This document shows positions 1-9,476 of a stretch of DNA of 64,000 nucleotides, piece after piece. The notes beneath the pieces were generated by a model that was given only the letters and a program-made list of their open reading frames with translations, did no database searches and was not told where the DNA came from. The DNA is from Candidatus Binatia bacterium. Its GTDB lineage: Bacteria > Desulfobacterota > Binatia > HRBIN30 > BPIQ01. A program made the translations under genes and the position numbers. The first letter of the stretch is position 1, and each line of letters opens with the position of its first letter. Where the stretch lies: assembly GCA_026004195.1 (NCBI GenBank), contig BPIQ01000001.1:1540311-1604310 (forward strand), given 5' to 3'.

Positions 1-1
1 C

Positions 2-82
2 CACCTGCGCTACCGGATGTACGGCGCCGCTCCGAGTCACACGCCGCGGGGAACCACCGTGGAAGTGGAAGCCGTGACCTAG
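2..82 (+). CDS. C-terminal end of an unidentified protein (partial)
   Basis: An open frame enters from the left edge and ends at TAG 80-82, giving the last 26 residues of a protein whose body lies outside the window. The tail is polar and ends in VEVEAVT. I do not recognise the family. It lies upstream of the catabolic operon in the same orientation, so it could belong to it, but about 250 bases without an obvious gene separate it from the cytochrome gene. Coding status rests only on the open frame and matching codon style. Confidence 0.4.
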   Translation, partial: HLRYRMYGAAPSHTPRGTTVEVEAVT

Positions 83-329
83 GAACGAGAGCGGCGCGAG
101 GCTGCGGGCGGGGGTTCCGGAGCCCTGGAGCGAAGCCCGGCCGCGCGATCTCGCCCGCCGATTTTGTCGGACTGTCCGCGGGAGCTCCGGCAACCCGGCC
201 CCTCGGTCCTGGCCCCATGGCTTCCCGCGAGAATGGCCGAGATTGCGGGGGCGGCCGACCTGCCATGGGTCAGTCGAGTTGCTGCCCGGGATCATTTCCG
301 GCCTCCCGACCGGTCGGTAGACGGAAGGC

Positions 330-1709
330 ATGGCGGTCTCCTCCGTTCGCCGGCTTCCCGCGGTAGCCCTGTCCGTCGGTGTATTCCTGCTGCGGCTCGC
401 CGCTGCCGGAGAGCTCCCGGCCGAGGGTCCGAGTCTTCGGGCGCTTCACGAGAAGATCGCCGAGCCCCGCTGGCTCGTCGCGTACCTGCTCGAACCGGCG
501 CGTTTCCAGCCGGGCACGGCCATGCCCGACTTCGACCTCGAAGCCCGCGAAGCGCAGGCCCTGGCGCGGTTTCTCTACGGTAGCGAGGAGCCGCACGCAT
601 CGTCTCCCCTCGCGGGGGACGCCGAACGAGGCCGTGCGATTTTCGATCGCCGGGGTTGCGGCGCGTGTCACGCCACGACGACCCGCGAGCGGAGCTTCTC
701 CGGCCGGGTTCCCAACCTCGCCTCCGCGGGGCTCAAGCTCCACGCCGAATGGACCCTGAGCTGGCTCCGGGACCCGCGAGCGGTCGACCCCGGCGCGACC
801 ATGCCGCGATTTCCCTTGATGCAGGCGGAGGTCGAGGACGTCGTGGCGTTTCTCGCCACGCTGCGAGAAGGTACCGACGCACTCGCCGGCGCACCGCCTT
901 TCGACCCCCGAGCGGATGCGACGCTCGGAAAAACGCTCTTCGAGCAGTACGGGTGCGGGAGTTGCCATGTCCTCGGGGTGCGCACGAGAAGTTCGAGTTT
1001 TTCTCCGCGGACGCGGGAGGAGCTGGTTCGGCTCGGCGAAACCCTCGTCTCGCGCTACCACTGCCGCGCCTGCCACCGGATCGGCCCGGAGGATCCGGCT
1101 ACCGAGTTCCGCCGCGCCGACGTCGGCGCTCCGGCCCTCGACGAGGAGGCGCGGCGGGTCCGCCGCTCGTGGCTCGTCGCCTACCTCGAGAGTCCCGTGC
1201 CTCTTCGCCCTCGCCTCGAGGTGCCCATGCCGGACTACGGACTCGACGAGCAGGAAGCGAGCGCGATCACCGCCTATCTTGCCTCCCTCGCCGGCCTCGA
1301 AGAGGAGGCCGAGGAAGCGTGGAGCCCGCCGCCCGAGCTCGTCCAGGCCGGGATCGAGCGACTTGCCCACTACCGCTGCATGCAGTGCCACACGACCTCG
1401 AGCACCGTCCCGCCCGAGAACCGCGCCATCGACCTCGACCTCGCACGGTCGAGGCTCCGGGTTTCGTGGATTCGCTCGCTTTTGCGGAACCCGGAAAAAG
1501 CGCTCGGCGCAGGCACGCTCATGCCGAGCGTCTTCTACGACGCCGAAGGCAGGCCGAAGGTCGCCGGGGCCGAAAAGGAAATCGAGGCCATCACGGCCGC
1601 GCTCGTGGCGAGCGAGGCGGGGCTCGAGACGGCCGTGGCCCGGCTCGAAGCGGAGCGACACAAAGCCGCGCCCGGCGCGGACATCGACTGGACGAAGTAC
1701 GAGTACTGA
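330..1709 (+). CDS. Four-heme c-type cytochrome with repeated class-I-like domains
   Basis: This 459-residue protein starts with a basic, hydrophobic leader (about residues 1-27), so it is predicted to be exported and loaded with heme in the periplasm. Four CXXCH heme motifs are visible at residues 110-114, 209-213, 245-249 and 350-354. Each is followed by the W..(L/P)..P...MP pattern typical of small cytochrome c domains with a Met axial ligand. A further domain-like stretch at about 40-85 has the tryptophan and MPDF part but no CXXCH, so it looks like a heme-less relic. It precedes the acyl-CoA dehydrogenase by 20 bases and shares a strand with two class II molybdenum enzymes. It may carry electrons away from those dehydrogenases; that role is inferred from position only. 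Confidence 0.85.
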   Translation: MAVSSVRRLPAVALSVGVFLLRLAAAGELPAEGPSLRALHEKIAEPRWLVAYLLEPARFQPGTAMPDFDLEAREAQALARFLYGSEEPHASSPLAGDAERGRAIFDRRGCGACHATTTRERSFSGRVPNLASAGLKLHAEWTLSWLRDPRAVDPGATMPRFPLMQAEVEDVVAFLATLREGTDALAGAPPFDPRADATLGKTLFEQYGCGSCHVLGVRTRSSSFSPRTREELVRLGETLVSRYHCRACHRIGPEDPATEFRRADVGAPALDEEARRVRRSWLVAYLESPVPLRPRLEVPMPDYGLDEQEASAITAYLASLAGLEEEAEEAWSPPPELVQAGIERLAHYRCMQCHTTSSTVPPENRAIDLDLARSRLRVSWIRSLLRNPEKALGAGTLMPSVFYDAEGRPKVAGAEKEIEAITAALVASEAGLETAVARLEAERHKAAPGADIDWTKYEY

Positions 1710-1729
1710 ACACGGGGAGTACGGGGGCC

Positions 1730-2935
1730 ATGGCACTGGTCGACCTCGAGACGACGCTCACCGAACAGGAAAAGGCGATTCGGGACACGGCCAGAAGATT
1801 CGCGCGGGAAACCCTGCGTCCCGTCGGAACCCTTCTCGACAAGATGCCAGACCCTGCGACGGTGATCGCCCCCGATTCTCCCCTCTGGAAGGTCTTCGAC
1901 CGTTACCGGGAGCTCGAGCTCGGCCTTCTCGACACGGCCTCGACGGGACTCTCGCCCCTCGAGCAAGCGCGGGTGCGCTTTCTCGTCAGCGAAGAGCTCG
2001 GCTGGGGAGACGCGGGGCTCGCCATCAGCCTCGGAGTGTCGGGGTTCCACAAGATGTTCGCCTACCTTTCGGGCCGTCCTGCTCTCGTCGAACGCTTCGC
2101 CTCTCCCGGGAACCGGGACATCGGCTGCTGGGCCATCACGGAGCCCGAACACGGAAGCGACGCGCTGGCGCTCACGGAGCCCCATTTTTCCGACCCGAAG
2201 GTGAGACCCGGCTGCATCGCGCGCCGGGACGGGGATTCCTACGTCATCCGGGGCCAGAAGGCAGCCTGGGTCTCGAACGGCACCATCGCCACGGTCGCGG
2301 CGCTCTTTTGCACCGTCGAGCCCGAACACGGCTTTCAGGGAGGAGGCGTCTGCCTCGTTCCGCTCGACCTCCCGGGAGTTTCCCGCGGGAAGCCTCTCGA
2401 CAAACTCGGGCAGCGGGCGCTCAACCAGGGGGAGATCTTTTTCGACGACGTCCGTATCCCCGCCGAGTACATGGTCGTCGGGCCCGACGCCTACTCCGCG
2501 GCCCTCGAAGGCGTCCTCACGCTCGCCAACGCGGCCATGGGAGCCATTTTCGTGGGCGTCGCCCGCGCGGCACTCGAGCACGCGATCGAGTACGCGAAGC
2601 AGCGTATTCAGGGCGGCGTTCCCATCTTCCGGCACCAGAACGTTCGCTCGAAGCTCTTCCGGATGTTCATGCGCGTGGAGGCAGCCCGCTCGCTCGCCTG
2701 GCGCACGATGCTCTACAACGCGACGAACCCCCCGCAGGTCCACTACTCCATCGCTTCGAAGGTCTTCTGCACGACCACGGCCTTCGAGGTCGCGAGCGAC
2801 GCCGTGCAGATTTTCGGAGGCAACGGTCTCAGCCGGGAGTACCCGGTCGAAAAGCTCCTGAGGGACGCGAGAGCTTCGATGATCGAGGACGGGTGCAACG
2901 ACCTTCTGAGTCTCGTGGGAGGCTCGAAGCTCTGA
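1730..2935 (+). CDS. Acyl-CoA dehydrogenase family protein
   Basis: A 401-residue flavoprotein of normal family length. Family features include the WAITEPEHGSDA flavin/substrate region (about residues 140-150), a GQKAAWVSNG strand near 180, an ALNQGEIFFDDVRIP segment, and the C-terminal IFGGNGLSREYPVEKLLRDAR block. It should form the 2,3-double bond in an acyl-CoA and pass electrons to ETF. At the position where medium- and short-chain enzymes have the catalytic Glu (IYEGT), this protein reads IEDGC, so Asp387 sits at the catalytic position with Glu386 just before it. The start ATG at 1730 follows the cytochrome stop by 20 bases, and the next gene starts 11 bases after its stop, so it is part of the operon. 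Confidence 0.93.
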   Translation: MALVDLETTLTEQEKAIRDTARRFARETLRPVGTLLDKMPDPATVIAPDSPLWKVFDRYRELELGLLDTASTGLSPLEQARVRFLVSEELGWGDAGLAISLGVSGFHKMFAYLSGRPALVERFASPGNRDIGCWAITEPEHGSDALALTEPHFSDPKVRPGCIARRDGDSYVIRGQKAAWVSNGTIATVAALFCTVEPEHGFQGGGVCLVPLDLPGVSRGKPLDKLGQRALNQGEIFFDDVRIPAEYMVVGPDAYSAALEGVLTLANAAMGAIFVGVARAALEHAIEYAKQRIQGGVPIFRHQNVRSKLFRMFMRVEAARSLAWRTMLYNATNPPQVHYSIASKVFCTTTAFEVASDAVQIFGGNGLSREYPVEKLLRDARASMIEDGCNDLLSLVGGSKL

Positions 2936-2946
2936 GGGGTGGAGCC

Positions 2947-3735
2947 ATGGAACTTCGCGAAGCCATCGGTCGCCGTCGCTCCATGCGGTTCCTCCGGCCC
3001 TACAGGCCCGTGGAGCCGGACAAGATCCAGCGGATGCTCGAGGCCGCGCGACTGGCCTCGCACTGGGGCAACGTGAACAGCCTCCGCGCCGTCGTCGTCT
3101 TCCGCGACAGCGCTCCGAAAGAAGTCCTCGACGTGCTCACGGCCCCCATCGCCGGCTACCAGATCCGGCTCGCTCCGGTCGTCATCGTCTGGTACCTCGA
3201 CACGGCCGCGGTCGACGAACAGGCGGACCGCCTCCGGGAGCTCGTCGAGGTGGGGGCCCTCGGCGTGGGGGAAGGAAAACGCGAAGCGCTCGAGCGGCAG
3301 CTCCTTCCCATCTTCGAGACGATCAAAGAGCACCTCAAGCAGCCGGGTCTCGGAGAGGTCGACTGCGGCCAGGGAATCGCCCAGGCGACGCTCATGGCGT
3401 TCGAGCAGGGTCTGGGGACCTGCTGCCTTTCGTCTCCGAATCTCGAGCAGATCCGGCAGGGTCTCGGACTTCCGGAGAGCTGCCGCGTCCTTCTTCTCCA
3501 GACGGTCGGCTACCCGGCGGAAAGCCCCGAGGCCGGCGGCCAGCGCCCGCGACAACCCTTCGAGAAGCTCTTCCACCTGAACCGCTACGGGAACCCCTTC
3601 CCGCGCGATCCCGCCGTCGTCGAAGAACTCAAGCGGGACAAGATGATCCAGGATCCGGCCCCCGCACCCTGGCGGGAGGCGGAACTCGAATTCCTCAAAC
3701 GTGCCCTCGACATCAAGGGCCACGGCCTTCTCTGA
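2947..3735 (+). CDS. Nitroreductase-family protein
   Basis: A 262-residue protein whose N-terminus (ELREAIGRRRSMRFL...PV) is the standard opening of FMN-dependent nitroreductases, including the RRS/RF phosphate-binding Arg pattern. The middle has the typical helix region CGQGIAQATLMAFEQGLGTCCLSS and a VGYPAE segment near the end. An extra C-terminal stretch of roughly 50 residues (KLFHLNRYGNPFPRDP...) is longer than the basic fold. Members use NAD(P)H to reduce nitro groups, quinones or enone-type substrates; inside a beta-oxidation operon an enoate or quinone role is as likely as nitro reduction. ATG 2947 follows the dehydrogenase stop by 11 bases with a GGGGTGGAG ribosome-binding region. 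Confidence 0.85.
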   Translation: MELREAIGRRRSMRFLRPYRPVEPDKIQRMLEAARLASHWGNVNSLRAVVVFRDSAPKEVLDVLTAPIAGYQIRLAPVVIVWYLDTAAVDEQADRLRELVEVGALGVGEGKREALERQLLPIFETIKEHLKQPGLGEVDCGQGIAQATLMAFEQGLGTCCLSSPNLEQIRQGLGLPESCRVLLLQTVGYPAESPEAGGQRPRQPFEKLFHLNRYGNPFPRDPAVVEELKRDKMIQDPAPAPWREAELEFLKRALDIKGHGLL

Positions 3736-3745
3736 GGAGCGTCCG

Positions 3746-4978
3746 ATGCAACCCAGGGCGTACATCGCCGGAGTCGGCATGACTCGGTTCGGAAAGCACC
3801 TCGAAACGGGCTTGAAAGCGCTCGGCGCCGAGGCCGTGAAGCTCGCGCTCGAGGACGCGGGTCTCGAGCCGCCCCAGCTCGAGGCTGCCGTGGTGGGAAA
3901 CGCCGCGGCCGGGGTCGTGACGGGCCAGGAGAGCATCCGGGGACAGGTGATCCTCCGGAGTCTCGGGGTCGGCCGCATCCCCGTCGTGAACGTCGAGAAC
4001 GCCTGCGCGAGCGCTTCCACGGCGCTCCACCAGGCGTGCCTCTGGGTCACGGCCGGTTTCTGCGACGTCGCCCTCGCCCTCGGCGTCGAGAAGCTCTACT
4101 GCGAGGACAAACGGAGAAGTTTCGCGGCCTTCCGGGGCGCGGTCGACGTGGAGCTCCTCGAAGAGGTGATGGCCGCGCTCGCTCGCGACGCCCGGGCGCA
4201 GGGAGCCGAGGCCGCGAGCTCCGGAGCCGGAGAGAAAAGGTCGATGTTCATGGACATCTACGCGGCCGCCGCCCGGGCCCACATGAAGCGGTACGGCACG
4301 ACCGTGCGCCAATTCGCCGCCGTGGCCGCGAAAAACTCCTTTCACGGAAGCCTGAACCCGCGGGCCCAGTTCCGCGAGAGACTCACCGTGGAAGAGGTCC
4401 TGGCCGCCCCCGTGGTCGCGGAGCCCCTTACACGCCCCATGTGCTCGCCGATCGGCGACGGTGCCGCGGCTGCCGTCCTGGTGAGCGAGCGGAAAAAGCG
4501 GGAACTCGGACTGCGGGTGCCGGTCCGCGTTCTCTCCTGCGTCCTCCACTCGGGATGGGACCACGGGGCCGACGAGCCCGGAACGGTCGAGGTGTGCGCC
4601 CGCGAAGCTTACGAAGAAGCCGGAGTGAGCCCCGAGGACCTCGACGTCGTCGAGTGCCACGACGCGACCGCTCCGGCGGAAATCATGGCCTACGAGTCTC
4701 TCGGTCTCTGCGGGAAGGGCGAGGGAGGACTACTGGTGGAGAGCGGAGCCACGCAACTCGGCGGCAGGATTCCCGTCAACCCCTCCGGCGGGCTTCTCCG
4801 CAAGGGCCATCCGGTGGGAGCCACGGGGCTCGCGCAGATCGTCGAGCTCACCGAGCAACTCCAGGGCCGGGCCGGCGCCCGTCAGGTTCCCGAGGCTCGC
4901 CTGGCGCTCGCGCAGAACGGAGGGGGCGTCATCGGCGCGGACGCGGCGGCCATGTGCGTGACGATTCTCTCGCTCTGA
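3746..4978 (+). CDS. Thiolase-family protein, SCP-x / lipid-transfer type
   Basis: A 410-residue thiolase-fold protein. It begins with YIAGVGMTRFGK, the N-terminal signature of the SCP-x-like subgroup, has the nucleophile region VENACASASTAL (about residues 85-96), an HDATAPAE segment where this subgroup has its His, and the conserved PVNPSGGLLRKGHPVGATG near residue 340. It should carry out CoA-dependent cleavage or condensation of 3-oxoacyl-CoA. SCP-x-type thiolases act on branched or sterol side chains in several bacteria, which suits the steroid-dehydrogenase-like neighbours. The start at 3746 is chosen over an upstream in-frame codon at 3701 because GAGGAGC lies just upstream and 3701 would overlap the nitroreductase gene. 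Confidence 0.9.
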   Translation: MQPRAYIAGVGMTRFGKHLETGLKALGAEAVKLALEDAGLEPPQLEAAVVGNAAAGVVTGQESIRGQVILRSLGVGRIPVVNVENACASASTALHQACLWVTAGFCDVALALGVEKLYCEDKRRSFAAFRGAVDVELLEEVMAALARDARAQGAEAASSGAGEKRSMFMDIYAAAARAHMKRYGTTVRQFAAVAAKNSFHGSLNPRAQFRERLTVEEVLAAPVVAEPLTRPMCSPIGDGAAAAVLVSERKKRELGLRVPVRVLSCVLHSGWDHGADEPGTVEVCAREAYEEAGVSPEDLDVVECHDATAPAEIMAYESLGLCGKGEGGLLVESGATQLGGRIPVNPSGGLLRKGHPVGATGLAQIVELTEQLQGRAGARQVPEARLALAQNGGGVIGADAAAMCVTILSL

Positions 4979-4989
4979 GCCTGCTTCCG

Positions 4990-6600
4990 ATGACGACGAG
5001 AAACGAAGCGATTCTGGCCGATCTCCTCGCCGCGCGGGCCGAAGAGAAGCCCGACCTCGACGTGCTCACGTTCGAGAGGTGGAGTCTCGGTCTCGAGCCC
5101 GACGAGGTGCGGACTTACGCCGCTCTCTTCGAGAACGCGCACAGGATCGCCCGCGAGCTGCTGCGGCGCGGGCTCGAGCGGGGAGACAGGTTCGCCCTCA
5201 TGATGCGGAACCACCCGGAGTTCGTCGAGGCGCTCGCGGCCGCGTCGCTCACGGCCTGCGTCGCCGTGCCGGTCGACCCGCGCACCCGGGGGGAGAAGCT
5301 CGCCTACACGCTACGGCACTCGGGCTCGAGGGGGCTCCTCTGCGCGGACTACTGCCTCGGGCAGGTGCTCGAGGTCCGCGAACAGGTCCCGTCGCTCGAG
5401 TGGATTCTCGTCCTGGAGACGGGAGAAGGGGCGGAGCCGGTTTCGGTCGAAGGATTCGACCGGCTCCGGGACGTCCTCGCCGAACCTTTCCGAGCGGTCG
5501 ACTCCCGTCTCCGTTCGCCCGACGACCCGCTCCAGATCCTCTACACCTCGGGCACCACGGGCGACCCGAAAGGTGTCGTGTTCCCGAACTCGCGCTTCGG
5601 CCTTTTCGCGCTCGCGGGTCATCTTTTCGGCTACCGTCCCGACGACCGGCCTTACACGGGTCTCTCCCTCACGCACGGAAACGCGCAGGCCGTCACGCTC
5701 GCACCGTCGCTTTCGATGGGTCTCCGGGCCGTCTTCAGCCGCAAGTTTACCAAGTCGAAGCTCTGGGACGTCTGCCGCCGCTACGGATGCACGACGTTTT
5801 CCCTCCTCGGCGGAATGGCGACCGCCATCTACGCCGAGCCTCCGAGAGAAGACGACGCCCGGAATCCGGTCCGGATGGTGGTCTCCGCCGGGATGCCGGC
5901 CGCCCTCTGGGAAGCGTTCGAGCGCCGGTTCGGGGTCCGGGTCCTCGAATGGTACGGCACCGTGGAGGGCGGCCTTGCCATCAAGCCCATCGGCGAAGGG
6001 CCCATCGGGAGCTTCGGCAAGCCGGTTCCGGGGCTCGAGATGAAGATCGTGGACGAGGACGGCAACGAATGCCCGCCCGGCGTCGTGGGCGAGATCGTCT
6101 CCCGACCGGCGAGCGGAGAGCCCGCCCGCGTGGAGTACTTCGGGGACGCGGAGGCGTCGAGGCGGAAGACCGAAGGAGGGTGGCTCCGGAGCGGCGACAT
6201 GGGGCACCGGGACGCCGAGGGTTGGTTTTTCTTCGACTACCGCAAGGGGGGCGGCATCCGCCACAACGGAGAGTTCATCCACCCGAGCTTCGTCGAGAAG
6301 GTGATCGCCGAGCACCCCTCGGTCGCCGACGTCTTCGTGTACGGGGTTCCGGCGGCCTCGGGGGCGCCCGGTGAAAAAGACATCGTTGCCGCGGTCGTCC
6401 CCGCGCCCGGCGTGCCGTTCGACCCGAAGGCCATCTTCGAAGCGTGCCGCAAGGGGCTCGAGCCCAACGCCGTGCCCACCTACCTCCAGGTGGTCGACGA
6501 AATCCCGAAGACCGTCTCCGAAAAACCGCAGGAGAGAATCCTGCGGGAACGCTTCGACCCGGAAGCGGAAAACGTCTTCACGGAAACGAAATGCCGCTAG
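4990..6600 (+). CDS. AMP-dependent acyl-CoA ligase
   Basis: A 536-residue member of the ANL adenylate-forming family. The phosphate loop YTSGTTGDPKGV is at about residues 185-196, the adenine/Mg region reads EWYGTVEGG, and the hinge region includes WLRSGDMGHRDAEGWFFFDYRKGGGIRHNGEFI. The C-terminal lysine motif is the variant PKTVSEKPQERILR rather than the usual SGK form. It should activate a carboxylic acid to its acyl-CoA through an acyl-adenylate, feeding the dehydrogenase and thiolase upstream. The gene starts 11 bases after the thiolase stop, and its last 10 bases overlap the next gene, so translation is probably coupled. The native acid cannot be read from sequence. Confidence 0.92.
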   Translation: MTTRNEAILADLLAARAEEKPDLDVLTFERWSLGLEPDEVRTYAALFENAHRIARELLRRGLERGDRFALMMRNHPEFVEALAAASLTACVAVPVDPRTRGEKLAYTLRHSGSRGLLCADYCLGQVLEVREQVPSLEWILVLETGEGAEPVSVEGFDRLRDVLAEPFRAVDSRLRSPDDPLQILYTSGTTGDPKGVVFPNSRFGLFALAGHLFGYRPDDRPYTGLSLTHGNAQAVTLAPSLSMGLRAVFSRKFTKSKLWDVCRRYGCTTFSLLGGMATAIYAEPPREDDARNPVRMVVSAGMPAALWEAFERRFGVRVLEWYGTVEGGLAIKPIGEGPIGSFGKPVPGLEMKIVDEDGNECPPGVVGEIVSRPASGEPARVEYFGDAEASRRKTEGGWLRSGDMGHRDAEGWFFFDYRKGGGIRHNGEFIHPSFVEKVIAEHPSVADVFVYGVPAASGAPGEKDIVAAVVPAPGVPFDPKAIFEACRKGLEPNAVPTYLQVVDEIPKTVSEKPQERILRERFDPEAENVFTETKCR

Positions 6601-9476
6601 AGGAATCCTCCGGCCAGACGACCGCTCTCAGCCGGCGCGAATTTCTCCGCGCCAGCGGCGCCGCGGGCCTCTTTCTCGCCCTCTCGCGACTGCAACTCGC
6701 CTGCGGCGGCAGCGACGGGCAAGAGGGAAAAGAACGCTTTCTCTCGCACTTCCGCTCTTCGGCTGGACCTTCCTACCGGAGCTGGGAAGACGTCTACCGG
6801 GACCGCTGGACGTGGGACCGGGTCGTCCGCGGCACGCACACGATGACGAACTGCGTCTCGGGCTGTGCGTGGGACCTTTTCGTGAAAGACGGGCTCGTCT
6901 GGCGCGAGGAGCAAACGGCACCGTACGCGGCTTCCCGCCCGGGGCTGCCCGATTTCAACCCCCGCGGCTGCCAGAAGGGTGCGTGCGCCGCCGCCCTCGG
7001 GGTCTCGCCGACCCGCATTCTCTACCCGCTTCGCCGGCGGGGCGAGCGCGGCGAGGGAAGCTGGGAGCGCATCTCGTGGGATCGGGCGCTCGAGACGATC
7101 GCGCGCAAGGTCGTCGACACGCTCGCCGAATCGGGTCCGGAGGCCGTGGTCTGCGAGCTCGGACCCAACATCGGCGCGGGACCCAACAGCGCGGCACCGC
7201 TCCGTTTCTTCCGTCTCCTCGGATCTCCCGTGACGGACTCCATGGCCCAGATCGGCGACCTCTCGCTCGGCGCGACGATCGCGTTCGGGAACGGCCATCC
7301 TTGCGGGTCCTCGGACGACTGGTTCCGGTCTTCGTGCCTCGTGCTGTGGACTTTCAATCCCTCGGCCACGCGGATCCCCGACGCGCACTTCGTGAACGAA
7401 GCGCGGTACGGCGGAAGCTTCGTCGTGTGCGTCGCACCCGACTACAACGCATCGGCCATCCACGCGGACCTCTGGGTCCCGGTGCGCCCCGGGACCGACG
7501 CCGCGCTGGCCCTGGGCCTGGCGCATATCCTCGTCGAGGAAGGACTCTACGACCGTCGGTACGTCGCCGAGCAAACGGACCTCCCGTTTCTCGTCCGTAC
7601 CGATACCGGGCACTTTCTGCGTCCCGAGGACTTCGGGGAGTCGGGCCGCGAAGGCTTCTACTTGCGCGACGAAAAAAGCGGCGAAGTCCGCGCAGCGCCG
7701 CTCGAGACACTCGAGCTCGGGCCTCTCGTGCCCGAGCTCGAGTTCGAGGGGTCGGTGGAAACCCCGCAAGGCCCCGTCCCCGTGGCCACGGTGTTCCGGC
7801 TGCTGCGGAAAACACTCGAGCGGGAGTACGCCCCGGAGCGCGTCTCGGCGCTGACGGGCGTCTCGCCCCGCACGCTGCGGCTTTTCGCCCGCGAGTACGC
7901 GCGACGCAAGCCGGCGCTGATCCTCTCGCAGTGGGGACAGTGCAAGTTCCTGCACGGGGACCTCGCGCAGCGAGCGCAAATCCTGCTCGCGGCGCTTTCG
8001 GGAAACGTCGGGCGACCCGGGGGAGGGTGGCGCGCGGGCGGGTTCTTCGCTCCGGAGGGGTTCGCCCTTCTCGCCATGGAGGAGAGGCTCGACCTCCTCC
8101 ACCTGGCCTCCTTTGCCGTCCGGAACTTCTTCCGCCCCGAAGAAGGGGAGAAGCGGTTCCGGCAGGGCTTCGTTCCCGGAACCATCTGGCACGCGATCCA
8201 CGGGGGGCTCGCCCGGGTCTCCGGCGAGCGCGAGCACGGCGACCGGACCTCACCCCGCAGCGCCAGCGACTCCTTGCAAGAAGCCCTCGACCGAAAGTGG
8301 TTTCCCGTCCATCCTCCACCCGGGAAGCCGCCGAAAGTCCTCGTCTCGATCTTCGGAAACGTGCTTCGCCACGGACGGAACCCGGAACTTCTCCTGCGCA
8401 ACCTCTGGCCCCGGCTCGATCTCGTCGTCCACGTGGATTTCCGCATGTGCGAGACGGCCCGCTGGGCCGACATCGTGCTGCCGGCGGCCTTCTGGTACGA
8501 AAAGACGGACCTCAAGTACCTGGTCTCGTTCGTTCCCTACGTTCATCTGGGCGACCGGGCCGTCGAACCGCGAGGCGAGGCGAAGCCGGAGTGGGAAATC
8601 TTCTCTCTGCTCGCCCGCGCGGTGGCTCGGGAAGCGAGAAGGCGGAACCTTCCGCCCTACCGGGACATCGCCGGCATCGAACGGGATGCCCGCCGCCTGG
8701 ACGACGCGTTTTCCTCGGGCGGGAAGTTCCAGCCCGGCGACGAGGAGCGAGCACTCGAGTTCGTGCTCCGCGTCTCCTCGCCCACCCGCGGCATCGGCCT
8801 TGCCGAGCTCCGCGAGCGGGGAGCCGTGCGGCTACGAGGGACAGGGCCGCCGGGCGGCATGGCAGGCTACTACAGCGACTACGCGGCGAACGACACCCTC
8901 GCTCCGCACCGCTGGTTCGTCGAAAAGAAAAAGCCGTGGCCGACGCTCACGCGGCGCCAGCAGTTCTACGTCGACCACCCGTGGTTTCTCGAGTGCGGCG
9001 AAGCCCTGCCCGCCCACAAGGATCCACCGTCGGCCGGCGGGGACTATCCCCTGGTTCTGAGCGGCGGCCACACGCGCTGGAGCATCCACGCGCAGTGGCG
9101 CGACCAGGCGCTTCTGCTGCGGCTTCAAAGGGGAGAACCCGCCGCGTACGTGAACCCGGAGGAAGCACGCCGGCGCGGAATTCGGGACCACGACCGCATC
9201 CGCGTGTTCAACGACCTCGGAAGCTTCGTCGCGCGGGCGAAACTCGCCTCTTACGTCCGGCCCGGCGAGGTGATCGTCTACCACGCCTGGGAGCCCTACC
9301 AGTTCCCCCGTGGCCGCAGCCACCATTTCGTGACTCCGAGCCCCTTCAAAGCGACGAATCTGGTCGGAGACTACGGGCACCTGCGCTGGTCCTACGCGCA
9401 CTGGGAGCCCAATCAGGTCGACCGCGACACGCGCGTCGAGCTCGAGCGGCTCGAGGAGGCAGGTTCGTGGAGTTGA
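6591..9476 (+). CDS. Tat-exported molybdenum dehydrogenase catalytic subunit, class II DMSO reductase family (copy 1)
   Basis: A 961-residue protein with a twin-arginine signal (SRREFL, Arg15-Arg16) and a hydrophobic segment to about residue 38. The N-terminal Fe-S site reads His83-x4-Cys88-x3-Cys92 with Cys127 in GCQKGAC; a His as first ligand marks class II enzymes such as nitrate reductase NarG, ethylbenzene dehydrogenase EbdA and steroid C25 dehydrogenase. The segment YRSWEDVYR...WREEQTAPY resembles the EbdA branch. The Asp in QIGDLSLGATIAFG is the likely Mo ligand. Such enzymes hydroxylate C-H bonds with water and pass electrons to an Fe-S beta subunit, but no beta, heme-b gamma or chaperone gene lies in this window. 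ATG 6591 overlaps the ligase gene by 10 bases. Confidence 0.9.
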   Translation: MPLEESSGQTTALSRREFLRASGAAGLFLALSRLQLACGGSDGQEGKERFLSHFRSSAGPSYRSWEDVYRDRWTWDRVVRGTHTMTNCVSGCAWDLFVKDGLVWREEQTAPYAASRPGLPDFNPRGCQKGACAAALGVSPTRILYPLRRRGERGEGSWERISWDRALETIARKVVDTLAESGPEAVVCELGPNIGAGPNSAAPLRFFRLLGSPVTDSMAQIGDLSLGATIAFGNGHPCGSSDDWFRSSCLVLWTFNPSATRIPDAHFVNEARYGGSFVVCVAPDYNASAIHADLWVPVRPGTDAALALGLAHILVEEGLYDRRYVAEQTDLPFLVRTDTGHFLRPEDFGESGREGFYLRDEKSGEVRAAPLETLELGPLVPELEFEGSVETPQGPVPVATVFRLLRKTLEREYAPERVSALTGVSPRTLRLFAREYARRKPALILSQWGQCKFLHGDLAQRAQILLAALSGNVGRPGGGWRAGGFFAPEGFALLAMEERLDLLHLASFAVRNFFRPEEGEKRFRQGFVPGTIWHAIHGGLARVSGEREHGDRTSPRSASDSLQEALDRKWFPVHPPPGKPPKVLVSIFGNVLRHGRNPELLLRNLWPRLDLVVHVDFRMCETARWADIVLPAAFWYEKTDLKYLVSFVPYVHLGDRAVEPRGEAKPEWEIFSLLARAVAREARRRNLPPYRDIAGIERDARRLDDAFSSGGKFQPGDEERALEFVLRVSSPTRGIGLAELRERGAVRLRGTGPPGGMAGYYSDYAANDTLAPHRWFVEKKKPWPTLTRRQQFYVDHPWFLECGEALPAHKDPPSAGGDYPLVLSGGHTRWSIHAQWRDQALLLRLQRGEPAAYVNPEEARRRGIRDHDRIRVFNDLGSFVARAKLASYVRPGEVIVYHAWEPYQFPRGRSHHFVTPSPFKATNLVGDYGHLRWSYAHWEPNQVDRDTRVELERLEEAGSWS

